Below, piece after piece: positions 16,335 through 24,931 of a DNA stretch of 64,000 bases (position 1 is its first letter; every line of letters begins with the position of its first letter). The notes below the pieces were generated by a model. It was not told the origin of the DNA and did not search any database. It saw only the letters and a list, made by a program, of their open reading frames with translations. Made by a program: the position numbers and the translations under genes. The DNA is from JBHJGP01 sp050331695 (GTDB taxonomy: Bacteria > Pseudomonadota > Alphaproteobacteria > Geminicoccales > Geminicoccaceae): assembly GCA_050331695.1 (NCBI GenBank), contig JBHJGP010000008.1:1-64000 (forward strand). The letters run 5' to 3'.

Positions 16335-17720
16335 TTGGCCAAAAACCTTCATATCAAGACCTATGGTTGCCAGATGAATGTCTACGATTCCCAAAGGATC
16401 GTGGACCAGTTGTCGTGTCATGGTTTCACGGCGACAGATGATGTCGACGACAGCGAGCTTATCGTGCTCAATACCTGTCACATCCGGGAAAAAGCGGCCG
16501 AAAAGATTTACTCCGAGCTCGGCCGGCTGCGCTTGATCAAGGACCTGAGACGAAGCCAAGGCAAGGACACGACGATCGTCGTTGCGGGATGTGTTGCACA
16601 GGCAGAAGGCGCGCTTCTGGCAGAACGAGCCCCGTGCGTCGATATCGTCGTCGGCCCCCAGACCTATCACCGGCTTCCGGAACTTCTTGCTCAACAAGGT
16701 CAAGCGGGACGGGCTGTTGTCGACACCGAGTTTCCGGTCGAGAGCAAGTTCGATCATCTGGCGCCCGGCGATCTGCCCTCTCCTGTCAGCGCATTCGTGA
16801 CCATTCAGGAAGGCTGCGACAAGTTCTGCACCTTTTGCGTGGTGCCTTACACCCGGGGCGTTGAGGTCAGCCGACCGGTCGACGACGTCATCCGCGAGGT
16901 GACCCGCCTTGTTCGCCAAGGCGCGCGCGAGGTCACATTGCTCGGCCAGAACGTCAATGCCTACCACGGCGTCAATCGTCTTGGCCGCGAATGCTCGCTC
17001 GGTGACCTCATCCGTGACCTGGCCAGTATCGATGGCCTATTGCGCATTCGCTACACGACGTCTCATCCGGCCGATGTCGACGAAGATTTGATCGCGGCGC
17101 ACCGGGATGTCGACATGCTGATGCCTTTTCTCCATCTGCCGGTCCAATCGGGATCGAATAGTGTGCTGAAGGCGATGAACCGGCGGGGATCGATCGACGA
17201 CTATCGGCGTACCGTAAATCGGCTCCGCCAGGCCCGGCCGGACCTAGCGCTGTCATCCGATTTCATCGTCGGCTTTCCCGGCGAAACCGAAGCGGATTTC
17301 GAGGCTACCTTGTCATTGGTGCGTGACGTCGACTACGCCCAGGCCTTCTCCTTCAAATACAGCTCACGGCCCGGGACGCCGGCCTCCGTGATGCGTGGCC
17401 AGGTTGCAGACGAAGTCAAAGCCAACCGTTTAGCTCGCCTGCAGGCTCTGCTCTCCGACCAGGCCGACGCGTTCAATCGCGCCATGGTCGGTCGCGTGAT
17501 GCCCGTGCTTTTCGAGAAACCGGGGCGTCACCCCGGTCAACTGGTCGGACGAAGCCCTTATTTGCAGCCCGTCCACGTCCAAGACGCAGGACTGTCAATC
17601 GGCGATCACGTAAGGGTGGTTATCAGGGACTGTCACCGCCACAGCTTGGCAGGATGTCTTGTCGATCAACACCAGGACCGACGTTCATCCGACCAACGAT
17701 CCAGGGAGGCGTGCATCTGA
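16335..17720 (+). CDS. miaB: tRNA-2-methylthio-N6-dimethylallyladenosine synthase MiaB
   Basis: The 461-residue radical-SAM methylthiotransferase modifies i6A37 of UNN-decoding tRNAs. Domains: UPF0004 N-terminal domain with C12, C48 and C86 for the auxiliary 4Fe-4S cluster; radical SAM core with C161-X3-C165-X2-C168 (EGCDKFCTFC); C-terminal TRAM domain (about 380-440). The start is TTG 16335, giving MAKNLHIKTYGCQMN as usual. It leads a string miaB-phoH-ybeY-corC-lnt with overlaps or gaps of only a few bases. Confidence 0.96.
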   Translation: MAKNLHIKTYGCQMNVYDSQRIVDQLSCHGFTATDDVDDSELIVLNTCHIREKAAEKIYSELGRLRLIKDLRRSQGKDTTIVVAGCVAQAEGALLAERAPCVDIVVGPQTYHRLPELLAQQGQAGRAVVDTEFPVESKFDHLAPGDLPSPVSAFVTIQEGCDKFCTFCVVPYTRGVEVSRPVDDVIREVTRLVRQGAREVTLLGQNVNAYHGVNRLGRECSLGDLIRDLASIDGLLRIRYTTSHPADVDEDLIAAHRDVDMLMPFLHLPVQSGSNSVLKAMNRRGSIDDYRRTVNRLRQARPDLALSSDFIVGFPGETEADFEATLSLVRDVDYAQAFSFKYSSRPGTPASVMRGQVADEVKANRLARLQALLSDQADAFNRAMVGRVMPVLFEKPGRHPGQLVGRSPYLQPVHVQDAGLSIGDHVRVVIRDCHRHSLAGCLVDQHQDRRSSDQRSREACI

Positions 17721-17725
17721 CGCCG

Positions 17726-18748
17726 ATGAGCTCCGCGTCGGTTCTCAACCGGCATTTGACCTTTCCCGATAACCGCCTGTGCATGGCGCTTTTCGGCCAA
17801 CACCATGAAAATCTCGCTCGAATCGAGCAACAGCTTCAGGTCCATGCGCTGGCGCGCGGCAACGAGGTGGTGCTCGAGGGCGACGACGCCGCTCCGGCCG
17901 AGGCGGTCTTGCGCGATCTCTACGCCCGGGTCGAGCAAGGCCACGATATCGGCTTTCACGAGGTTGACGCCGCGGTCCGGCTGGTGTCGAGCGCGCCCCC
18001 GGCCAGCGCCGGCAGTTTCTTGGGCGAAACCGTTAGCGTCCGGACCGAGCGCAAGCTCATCGTTCCTCGAAGCGCCAACCAGGCGGCCTATCTGGAACAG
18101 ATGGCTGGGCTCGAGCTGGTCTTTGGTCTGGGACCGGCGGGCACAGGTAAAACCTATCTCGCCGTCGCCCAGGGCGTTTCCATGCTCAAGCAGCGACAGG
18201 TGGAGCGGCTGGTCCTGTCGAGACCGGCGGTGGAAGCCGGTGAACGGCTGGGCTTTCTTCCGGGCGACATGAAGGAGAAGGTCGATCCCTATCTCCAGCC
18301 GCTGTACGATGCGCTCTACGACATGCTGCCCGAAGGCAAACTGCAAAACCGGATCGCGACCGGCCAGATCGAGATCGCGCCGCTCGCCTTCATGCGCGGC
18401 CGGACCCTTGCTAACGCTTTCGTCATTCTTGATGAAGCTCAGAACAGCACCGTCGCCCAGATGAAGATGTTCCTCACCCGCCTGGGCGAAGGGTCGCGGA
18501 TGGTGGTGACCGGTGATCCACGCCAAAGCGACCTGCCGCGCGGTGTGGGCTCGGGATTGGTTGAGGCGACGAGGCGTCTTTCGGGTGTGCGCGGTATCGG
18601 CTTCACCCACTTCGATCGCGCCGATATCGTCCGCCACCCACTGGTAGGTGCCATATTGGAGGCTTTCGAGGATCAGCCCGACCCCCCTGATCCCGAACAT
18701 GACAGCACGAGTTCGGCAAGGACCAATGGACGACGACAGCTCACCTAG
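17726..18748 (+). CDS. PhoH family ATPase (YbeZ-like)
   Basis: The 340-residue protein has an N-terminal KH-like segment and a PhoH P-loop domain with Walker A GPAGTGKT (residues about 136-143) and Walker B VILDEAQN. It is thought to act with YbeY in ribosome quality control and 16S rRNA processing, and it is directly followed by ybeY here. ATG 17726 is chosen since homologues start just before LHFPDNRL-like sequence (here LTFPDNRL). An in-frame GTG at 17711 overlaps the miaB stop and is the alternative. Confidence 0.92.
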   Translation: MSSASVLNRHLTFPDNRLCMALFGQHHENLARIEQQLQVHALARGNEVVLEGDDAAPAEAVLRDLYARVEQGHDIGFHEVDAAVRLVSSAPPASAGSFLGETVSVRTERKLIVPRSANQAAYLEQMAGLELVFGLGPAGTGKTYLAVAQGVSMLKQRQVERLVLSRPAVEAGERLGFLPGDMKEKVDPYLQPLYDALYDMLPEGKLQNRIATGQIEIAPLAFMRGRTLANAFVILDEAQNSTVAQMKMFLTRLGEGSRMVVTGDPRQSDLPRGVGSGLVEATRRLSGVRGIGFTHFDRADIVRHPLVGAILEAFEDQPDPPDPEHDSTSSARTNGRRQLT

Positions 18749-19265
18749 AAACAGCCTCGCGGTGGCGGTCGACTGGCCGTTGAGCGAGGCTGCTCTTGAA
18801 GCCCTGTGTCACCGCGCCCGCGAGGCATTGGAAACAGAGCTCGATCTGAGCGACGACCTTCGACAGACGCAGATTAGTTTTCTGTTCACCGATGACGCGG
18901 CCATTGCCGACTTGAATTTCACCTACCGCGGCAAAGAGCGCCCGACCAATGTCCTCTCGTTTCCCCTTCTGGACGGGACCGAGGATCAAAACGCCCGGCC
19001 GGGCGAACGCCTCCTCGGCGATATCGTTCTAGCGCTCGAGACCGTCAGCGCTGAAGCCGCGGCGTCCAGCCGGCCCATCGACGAGCATCTGAGCCATCTT
19101 CTGATCCATGGGCATTTGCATTTGTTGGGCTACGATCATGGGCAGGCCGACGATGCGTCGGCCATGGAGAGGATCGAGATCCGGGCCCTCGGCAGACTAG
19201 GTATCGCCGATCCCTACGCCACCGGCGCCGAGCCTGTCGAGGTCGGAGCGCCGAGCCATGCGTAG
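18726..19265 (+). CDS. ybeY: Endoribonuclease YbeY
   Basis: The 179-residue single-strand RNase matures the 16S rRNA 3' end and takes part in ribosome quality control. The zinc motif HGHLHLLGYDH (H128, H132, H138) and the upstream YRGKERPTNVLSFP segment are intact. ATG 18726 lies inside the end of phoH (23-base overlap), so the two are translated in a coupled way. Longer in-frame starts inside phoH have no homology support. Confidence 0.95.
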   Translation: MDDDSSPRNSLAVAVDWPLSEAALEALCHRAREALETELDLSDDLRQTQISFLFTDDAAIADLNFTYRGKERPTNVLSFPLLDGTEDQNARPGERLLGDIVLALETVSAEAAASSRPIDEHLSHLLIHGHLHLLGYDHGQADDASAMERIEIRALGRLGIADPYATGAEPVEVGAPSHA

Positions 19266-20175
19266 CGAAGGCCAGAACGGCCGGCCGGAAGAGGGCGAGA
19301 GCCGCCCGTCCGGTATGCTCGCCGGCTTGTTCGATCTGCTTCGGACCATGACCGGCCGCAAGAACGGCGACGCCAATTCGCTCCGCGCCGCGCTCGAGGA
19401 ACTGCTCGAGGAGAATGACGAAGACACGCGCACGCTGACCGACGACGAACGTACGCTTTTGCTGAACGCGCTCAGTTTCGGCGAGTTGGAGGTGCGCGAC
19501 GTCATGGTGCCGCGGACCGACGTCAAAGGGATCGATATCACCAGTGACCTGGATGAGGTCATCGGTGCGATGCGCGATGCCATGCACACCCGTATGCCGG
19601 TCTACCGGGAAACCCTAGATGACGTCGTCGGCATGGCGCACATCAAGGATATGCTCCGGTTCTGGGGCGATGGCGAGACCTTCGCGCTTACCGACGTGAT
19701 CCGCAAGGTCCTCTACGTCCCGCCATCGATGCGGGTTCTCGATCTCCTGTTCCAGATGCGTGACACGCAATCGCACATGGCGATCGTGGTCGACGAATAT
19801 GGCGGTACCGACGGTCTGGCGACGATCGAGGATCTGGTCGAGGAGATCGTCGGTGAGATCCAGGACGAGCATGATCGGATCATCCCGCCACAAATGACCG
19901 GCGGCCCAGAGGACAGTCTCGACGTCGATGCGCGCATGCCGGTGGAGGACGTCGAAGAGCGCCTCGGCCTCAACCTGATCGACGACGAGCGCCGGGACAA
20001 TGCCGACACCATGGGCGGCCTGGTCTCGATGCTGCTGGACCGTGTGCCGGCCCGAGGCGAGATCTTCCATCATCCGGCGGGCGTCGATGTCGAGGTGCTG
20101 GACGCCGATGCGAGGCGGGTCAAGCGCCTCCGCCTGCGAAGCACGAAATCCGAGACCAAGGCCGGCGCCTCTTGA
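19258..20175 (+). CDS. corC: CorC/HlyC-type transporter-associated CBS protein
   Basis: The 305-residue cytoplasmic protein has a Bateman pair of CBS domains (about residues 78-205, with RDVMVPRTDV and VVDEYGGTDGLATIEDLVEEIVGEI) and a C-terminal CorC_HlyC domain (about 215-295). It lacks the CNNM membrane domain, so it is the short CorC form linked to Mg/Co efflux. It overlaps the ybeY end by eight bases and precedes lnt, a conserved order. Confidence 0.92.
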   Translation: MRSEGQNGRPEEGESRPSGMLAGLFDLLRTMTGRKNGDANSLRAALEELLEENDEDTRTLTDDERTLLLNALSFGELEVRDVMVPRTDVKGIDITSDLDEVIGAMRDAMHTRMPVYRETLDDVVGMAHIKDMLRFWGDGETFALTDVIRKVLYVPPSMRVLDLLFQMRDTQSHMAIVVDEYGGTDGLATIEDLVEEIVGEIQDEHDRIIPPQMTGGPEDSLDVDARMPVEDVEERLGLNLIDDERRDNADTMGGLVSMLLDRVPARGEIFHHPAGVDVEVLDADARRVKRLRLRSTKSETKAGAS

Positions 20176-21755
20176 CCTCAGGACTTTCGCTTGCCGGCCG
20201 CCTGCCCTGGTGGCTGGCCCTGATCGCGGGCGCGATCTCGGCGCTAAGCCTGGCGCCGGTCCACTTTCTGCCGGCGCTTTTGTGCTTCGGGGTTCTGATG
20301 ATCGGCCTCATCGACGCCGGCTCCTGGCGCCGGGGTCTCTGGCTCGGCTGGCTGTTCGGGCTCGGTCACATGCTGGCCGGTCTCTACTGGATCGCGGTCG
20401 CGTTCTACGCGGACGCCGAACGCTTCGGTGCCCTAGCCTTCCCGGCCGTCTTCGCTCTATCCGCGTTCCTGGCACTCTTCATTGCCGTGCCGTCGGCATT
20501 GCTGGCCGCGAGACCCTGGCGAAGTCCGGTAGCGGCGGCGCTGGCCTTCACCTGTCTTTGGATGGCCAGTGAGCTGATCCGTTATTGGTTCACGCCCTTT
20601 CCCTGGAACCTCATCGGCTACGCCTGGGTCGGCGCCCCGGCCTTCTCCCAAATGGCGGCGCTCGGGGGTGTTTGGCTCGCCGGCGTGGCCGCGCTGATCG
20701 CTGGAACCCTTCCCGTCGCCGCCGTTCGTCAGGCGGGCGGCACAGGGCTGGGTGCCGTTGGATTGACCGTGGTGATGTTGCTCGCGACCTGGGGCTTTGG
20801 CGCCCACAGGTTGGGACAGGTGCTGCCCTCGGATCATGCCGAAATTCGCCTGCGCCTGGTCCAGGGCAATGTCGAACAGTCGCTAAAATGGGACGCCGAG
20901 TTGAGCGAGCGCTGGTTCAACCGCCATCTCGACATGAGCGAGACGGACGTGGACCAGATCACCCATATCATCTGGCCCGAGAGTGCCAGCCCCTATCTGC
21001 TGGCCCGTGACGATATCGCCAGGCAAGCGGTGGCGGCGGCGGCACCGCCGGGCGGTATCATGCTGGTCGGTGGCAACCGGCTGTTCGATGATCAACGACC
21101 CGCCTATGCCACCAACAGTCTGTTCGTGATCGACGGCGAGGCGCAGATCCTGCACCGCTACGATAAGGTCGATCTGGTACCTTTCGGCGAGTTCATGCCG
21201 TTTCGCGAGCTGTTCGGCCGTCTGGGTTTGAGCGCGCTTGCCGCCGGTAGCCTCGACTTTCGGCCGGGACCAGGGAGACAGATCGTCCGCGCGCCGGGCT
21301 TGCCGCCCTTCAGTCCCCTGATCTGTTACGAGGTCATTTTTCCGGGTCGGGCCACGCCTGCAGGCGAACGGCCCGATTGGCTGCTCAACGTCACCAACGA
21401 TGCGTGGTTCGGCCCGACCTCCGGTCCTTACCAGCATCTGGCGATGGCCCGGATGCGGGCCGTGGAACTAGGGCTGCCCCTGATCCGTGCCGCCAACACC
21501 GGCATCTCCGCCGTGATCGACGCCCACGGGCAGATCCGAAGCGCCCTGGCGTTGGGACGCCAGGGCGTGATCGACACGAGCCTGCCAGGCGCGCTGTCCG
21601 CACCGACTCCCTTCGCCCGCTTTGGCTATCTGGCGGTCGCGCTGGCCCTCGTTGTCGCCGCCTTTTTGGCGATCTTGTGCGAGAGACGCACCCAAACGCG
21701 ACATCTTGTGCACTCGAGCCTTAACAAACGAACGATCGCGGCCCATAACCGGTAA
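20172..21755 (+). CDS. lnt: Apolipoprotein N-acyltransferase
   Basis: The 527-residue inner-membrane enzyme adds the third acyl chain to lipoproteins. N-terminal membrane helices cover about residues 10-215. The periplasmic nitrilase-like domain carries the catalytic Glu in IIWPESASPY, Lys in HRYDKVDLVPFGE and Cys in LICYEVIFP, and a last helix lies near 485-505. The TTG start at 20172 overlaps the corC stop (TTGA). All three catalytic residues are present. Confidence 0.95.
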   Translation: MTSGLSLAGRLPWWLALIAGAISALSLAPVHFLPALLCFGVLMIGLIDAGSWRRGLWLGWLFGLGHMLAGLYWIAVAFYADAERFGALAFPAVFALSAFLALFIAVPSALLAARPWRSPVAAALAFTCLWMASELIRYWFTPFPWNLIGYAWVGAPAFSQMAALGGVWLAGVAALIAGTLPVAAVRQAGGTGLGAVGLTVVMLLATWGFGAHRLGQVLPSDHAEIRLRLVQGNVEQSLKWDAELSERWFNRHLDMSETDVDQITHIIWPESASPYLLARDDIARQAVAAAAPPGGIMLVGGNRLFDDQRPAYATNSLFVIDGEAQILHRYDKVDLVPFGEFMPFRELFGRLGLSALAAGSLDFRPGPGRQIVRAPGLPPFSPLICYEVIFPGRATPAGERPDWLLNVTNDAWFGPTSGPYQHLAMARMRAVELGLPLIRAANTGISAVIDAHGQIRSALALGRQGVIDTSLPGALSAPTPFARFGYLAVALALVVAAFLAILCERRTQTRHLVHSSLNKRTIAAHNR

Positions 21756-21788
21756 GCGCCTCAAAACGACAATGATCTAAGCCGAAAC

Positions 21789-22250
21789 ATGGCGGACCGG
21801 CCTCACGAAATCGACATTCATGTCGGCCAGCGTTTGAAGCTGCGCCGAACGCTGATGGGAATGAGCCAGGAACGGCTCGGCGAATTGCTCGGATTGACCT
21901 TTCAGCAGGTTCAAAAATACGAGCGCGGTGCCAATCGCATCGGCGCTAGCCGGCTCTACGAGATCGGCCAAATCCTGGAAGTGCCCGTTAATTACTTCTT
22001 CGAGCAGGTCCACGTGATCGACGGCTATGGCGGGCCCGGCGTCGCCGAAGATGGCGTATCGTTTGATTTCGGCCCCGAGAGGACCAACGGCCAGGTCGAC
22101 CTGCCTCCGGGAGGCACCGACCGCCGCGACACGCTCGAGCTGATCCGCGCCTTCGATCGCGTCCGTCATCCGGAATTGCGCCGGCGCGTCCTTGATCTGG
22201 CCAAGGCGCTAGCCGCGTTCGAAGACGATCGTGGAGCTCACATGGGCTGA
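21789..22250 (+). CDS. XRE-family helix-turn-helix regulator
   Basis: The 153-residue protein has a Cro/C1-type HTH at about residues 12-68 (RLKLRRTLMGMSQERLGELLG, then FQQVQKYERGANRIG) and a C-terminal helical part (LRRRVLDLAKALAAFED). It sits immediately upstream of metK in the same direction. This pairing recurs in alphaproteobacteria from memory, so a link to methionine/SAM regulation or to the cell cycle is possible but unproven. Confidence 0.9.
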   Translation: MADRPHEIDIHVGQRLKLRRTLMGMSQERLGELLGLTFQQVQKYERGANRIGASRLYEIGQILEVPVNYFFEQVHVIDGYGGPGVAEDGVSFDFGPERTNGQVDLPPGGTDRRDTLELIRAFDRVRHPELRRRVLDLAKALAAFEDDRGAHMG

Positions 22251-22417
22251 TCCGCTGCTGTTACTCAGAGTCGTACCGGAGCGTCGTTCAACAACCCAAA
22301 CTGCCCCCAAGTGGCGGATAGCGCAGCTTGACCAGCACCGGCCCGTCGTGTTGAAGACCGCGGTCGTCAGCCAAGCGCCAGGCCACCATCACTATTGATA
22401 AAGCGAGGATTTGGAGG
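22251..22417. promoter_or_regulatory. metK leader region
   Basis: The 167 bp between the XRE gene and metK were inspected for SAM-II-like and SAM/SAH-like conserved blocks and none was recognised. The metK start has a purine-rich site (GCGAGGA, 22403-22409) eight bases upstream of ATG 22418 and a second GGAGG directly against the ATG. Confidence 0.3.
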
Positions 22418-23581
22418 ATGTCGGCATCCGACTACCTGTTCACCAGTGAATCCGTTTCCGAAGGACATCCCGACAAGGTTTGTGATCGGATCTCGGACGC
22501 GATCGTCGACGCCTATCTTGCGGCCGACCCCGAGGCCCGTGTCGCCTGTGAGACGCTCACGACCACCAACCGCATCGTCATCGCCGGCGAGACCCGGGGC
22601 CCTCGTGAAGTGACTGAGCGGGCCGAAACCCTCGCCCGTGAGGCGGTCAAGGCCATCGGCTACGAGCAGGAGGGTTTTCACTGGGACAAAGCCCAGGTGG
22701 ACATCTTGCTCCACGCGCAGTCGGCCGACATCGCCCAGGGCGTGGATGCTGCCGGCGAAAAGGAAGAAGGAGCCGGCGACCAGGGCATCATGTTCGGCTA
22801 TGCCTGCACCGAAACGCCGGAACTGATGCCGGCACCCATTCTCTACGCCCACAAAATCCTGAAGATGATGGCGGAAGCGCGCCATAGCGGCCAAGTGCCG
22901 GAATTTGGTCCGGACTCCAAAAGCCAGGTAACGCTGCGCTACAGCAACAACAAGCCCGTCGGCTGCACCTCGGTCGTGGTCTCCACCCAGCACCAGGAAG
23001 GCGTAAGCCAGGAGAGGGTCCGCGACCTGGTCAGGAGCTTCGTCGGCGATGTCCTGCCCGAGGGCTGGATGTGTGACGAGGAAAGCTTCTACGTCAATCC
23101 GACAGGAACCTTTGTCATCGGCGGGCCCGACGGCGACGCCGGTCTTACGGGTAGGAAAATCATCGTCGATACCTATGGCGGCGCCGCGCCCCACGGCGGC
23201 GGGGCGTTCTCCGGCAAGGATCCGACCAAGGTCGACCGATCCGCGGCCTACGCCGCCCGTTATCTGGCGAAGAACGTGGTGGCGGCGGAACTAGCCGACC
23301 GCTGCACCATTCAGCTCGCTTACGCGATCGGTGTTTCGAAGCCCTTGTCGATCTATGTCAACACCGCCGGCACCGGCCGGGTCGACGAGGCCAAGCTGGC
23401 CTCGGTCCTGATGGAGGCCGTTGATCTGTCGCCTCGGGGCATCCGCGAACGGCTGCAACTGAACCGTCCCATCTACGAGCGCACGGCCGCTTACGGCCAT
23501 TTCGGCCGGGAGCCCGACGATCGGGGCGGTTTCTCCTGGGAAAAAACCGATCTCGTCGACGAGCTCAAAAGGGCCTTCTGA
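22418..23581 (+). CDS. metK: S-adenosylmethionine synthetase
   Basis: The 387-residue enzyme makes SAM from methionine and ATP. Signatures: EGHPDKVCDRISDAIVDA at the N-terminus, GAGDQGIMFGYA in the centre, and GGGAFSGKDPTKVDRSAAY at about 265-283. Its length is normal. trmB follows, and its conserved part begins only about 20 bases after the metK stop. Confidence 0.97.
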   Translation: MSASDYLFTSESVSEGHPDKVCDRISDAIVDAYLAADPEARVACETLTTTNRIVIAGETRGPREVTERAETLAREAVKAIGYEQEGFHWDKAQVDILLHAQSADIAQGVDAAGEKEEGAGDQGIMFGYACTETPELMPAPILYAHKILKMMAEARHSGQVPEFGPDSKSQVTLRYSNNKPVGCTSVVVSTQHQEGVSQERVRDLVRSFVGDVLPEGWMCDEESFYVNPTGTFVIGGPDGDAGLTGRKIIVDTYGGAAPHGGGAFSGKDPTKVDRSAAYAARYLAKNVVAAELADRCTIQLAYAIGVSKPLSIYVNTAGTGRVDEAKLASVLMEAVDLSPRGIRERLQLNRPIYERTAAYGHFGREPDDRGGFSWEKTDLVDELKRAF

Positions 23582-23660
23582 CGGCGATAAGCCGCGGCGT
23601 ATTCTCTACGGTCGCCGCCAGGGGCCGAAGCTCCGGCCGCGCCAGCGAGCCCTTCTTGAG

Positions 23661-24266
23661 ACGGTGTTGCCAGCATTGCAACTCAGCCTGGGGGGCGGTG
23701 GCTCACTGCGGAAGAGCGATCTGTTGCGCAGCCAAACCACGGATCTCTGGCTGGAAATCGGTTTCGGCAGCGGCGAGCATTTTTGCGCCCAGGCGTCATC
23801 CCATCCCGAGGCCACTCACATCGGCGTTGAACCTTACGTCAACGGTGTTGCCAGTTGCCTTAGTCAGATCGAGGCCCAAAGGCTTGGCAATGTGTGGCTG
23901 GCCATCGACGATGCCCGACTTTTGCTTGATCGGCTGGAACCAGGATCGCTCACGCAGATCTCGGTGCTGTTTCCCGACCCGTGGCCCAAGACCCGCCACC
24001 ACAAACGTCGGATCGTCAACCGCGACACCGCACACCGCTTCGCCGATCACCTGGAGCCGGGCGGCGACCTTCGCCTCGCCAGCGACGATCCCAGCTACAT
24101 CGCCTGGATGCTGGAAGCGCTGGCCCTCGAACCTCGGTTGGCCTGGACGGCGACGAGTGTTGGGGACTGGCGGGAGCGCCCCAGCGACGTCGTTGCCACC
24201 CGCTATGAGCAGAAAGCTCTGATCGCCGGTCGACGGTGTAGCTATCTGACATTCCAGCGTATCTAG
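23661..24266 (+). CDS. trmB: tRNA (guanine-N7-)-methyltransferase TrmB
   Basis: The SAM-dependent enzyme makes m7G46 in tRNA. The SAM-binding motif LWLEIGFGSGEHF, the VLFPDPWPKTRHHKRRIV signature and the C-terminal TRYEQKALIAGRRCSYLTF are all present. GTG 23661 (or TTG 23664) is the first standard start, but the frame is open back to 23463. The upstream codons at 23595-23660 encode RRILYGRRQGPKLRPRQRAL, which resembles the conserved family N-terminus. No ATG, GTG or TTG precedes that stretch in frame, so the real start is unusual (perhaps ATT 23601) or a base is altered. Confidence 0.88.
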   Translation, partial: TVLPALQLSLGGGGSLRKSDLLRSQTTDLWLEIGFGSGEHFCAQASSHPEATHIGVEPYVNGVASCLSQIEAQRLGNVWLAIDDARLLLDRLEPGSLTQISVLFPDPWPKTRHHKRRIVNRDTAHRFADHLEPGGDLRLASDDPSYIAWMLEALALEPRLAWTATSVGDWRERPSDVVATRYEQKALIAGRRCSYLTFQRI

Positions 24267-24358
24267 CGGTTTATGCGCGGCTCCGCGTTGATGGTTCTTG
24301 CACTCGATGGCCGATGCCGCCATATTTCGATAGTCATGAGAAATGCTTGAGTTTGAGC

Positions 24359-24385
24359 AAGTGGGCCCCCGGCCCGCTTTTTTGT
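24359..24385 (+). terminator. Intrinsic terminator/attenuator in front of rimP
   Basis: GTGGGCC (24361-24367), loop CCC and GGCCCGC (24371-24377), extended by AA/TT at the base, are followed by TTTTTT and then GTTTG. This is a textbook Rho-independent hairpin ending only about six bases before the rimP ATG at 24391. It may end trmB transcription, but its place in the leader of the rimP-nusA-infB operon makes attenuation likely. Confidence 0.75.
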
Positions 24386-24390
24386 TTGCG

Positions 24391-24903
24391 ATGAGTGACG
24401 AGGCGAAAGGACTGGACGCGATCGGCCGGATTTTGGAACCGAGCTTGGATGCCATGGGCTATGATCTGGTCCGGGTACAGCTTGGCGGTCGGCCGGTGAC
24501 GCTGCAGGTGATGGTGGAACACAAAGACCGGTCGACGATGACGGTCGACAGTTGCGCCGAGGTCAGCACCGCCATCTCCGCACTTCTCGATGTCGAAGAC
24601 CCGATCACCGGCTCCTATCAGTTGGAGGTCAGTTCGCCCGGGCTTGACCGGCCCTTGACCCGGCTCGGCGATTTCAATCGCTTTGCCGGTTTCGAGGCTC
24701 GACTTGAGACGGTCGACGCCATCGACGGCCAAAGGCGGTTCAAAGGCGTGATCGACGGCGTCGCCGACGAAAACGTCGTGCTGCGGTTGGAGGATCGTGT
24801 TCTACGCGTAGCGTTCGACCGGGTGAAGAAAGCAAAATTGGTTTTGACCGACGCCCTGATCGAAGCGTCGAAGAAGTGGGCGGAGACGGGACGGTCGCCT
24901 TGA
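24391..24903 (+). CDS. rimP: Ribosome maturation factor RimP
   Basis: The 170-residue protein assists 30S assembly. It has the two-domain RimP layout with the family segment SYQLEVSSPGLDRPLTRLGDFNRF near the middle. ATG 24391 is the conventional start, yet it lacks a ribosome binding site because the terminator T-run lies directly upstream. In-frame GTG 24361 (inside the hairpin) and ATG 24343 are alternatives. It heads rimP-nusA-ylxR-infB. Confidence 0.92.
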   Translation: MSDEAKGLDAIGRILEPSLDAMGYDLVRVQLGGRPVTLQVMVEHKDRSTMTVDSCAEVSTAISALLDVEDPITGSYQLEVSSPGLDRPLTRLGDFNRFAGFEARLETVDAIDGQRRFKGVIDGVADENVVLRLEDRVLRVAFDRVKKAKLVLTDALIEASKKWAETGRSP

Positions 24904-24931
24904 GAGGGGCGGGCGCCGGCGACGGAGGCAG

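Noticed and set aside
22251..22417. SAM-responsive riboswitch before metK
   Set aside because: The conserved blocks of SAM-II and SAM/SAH types could not be matched; a covariance-model search would be decisive.
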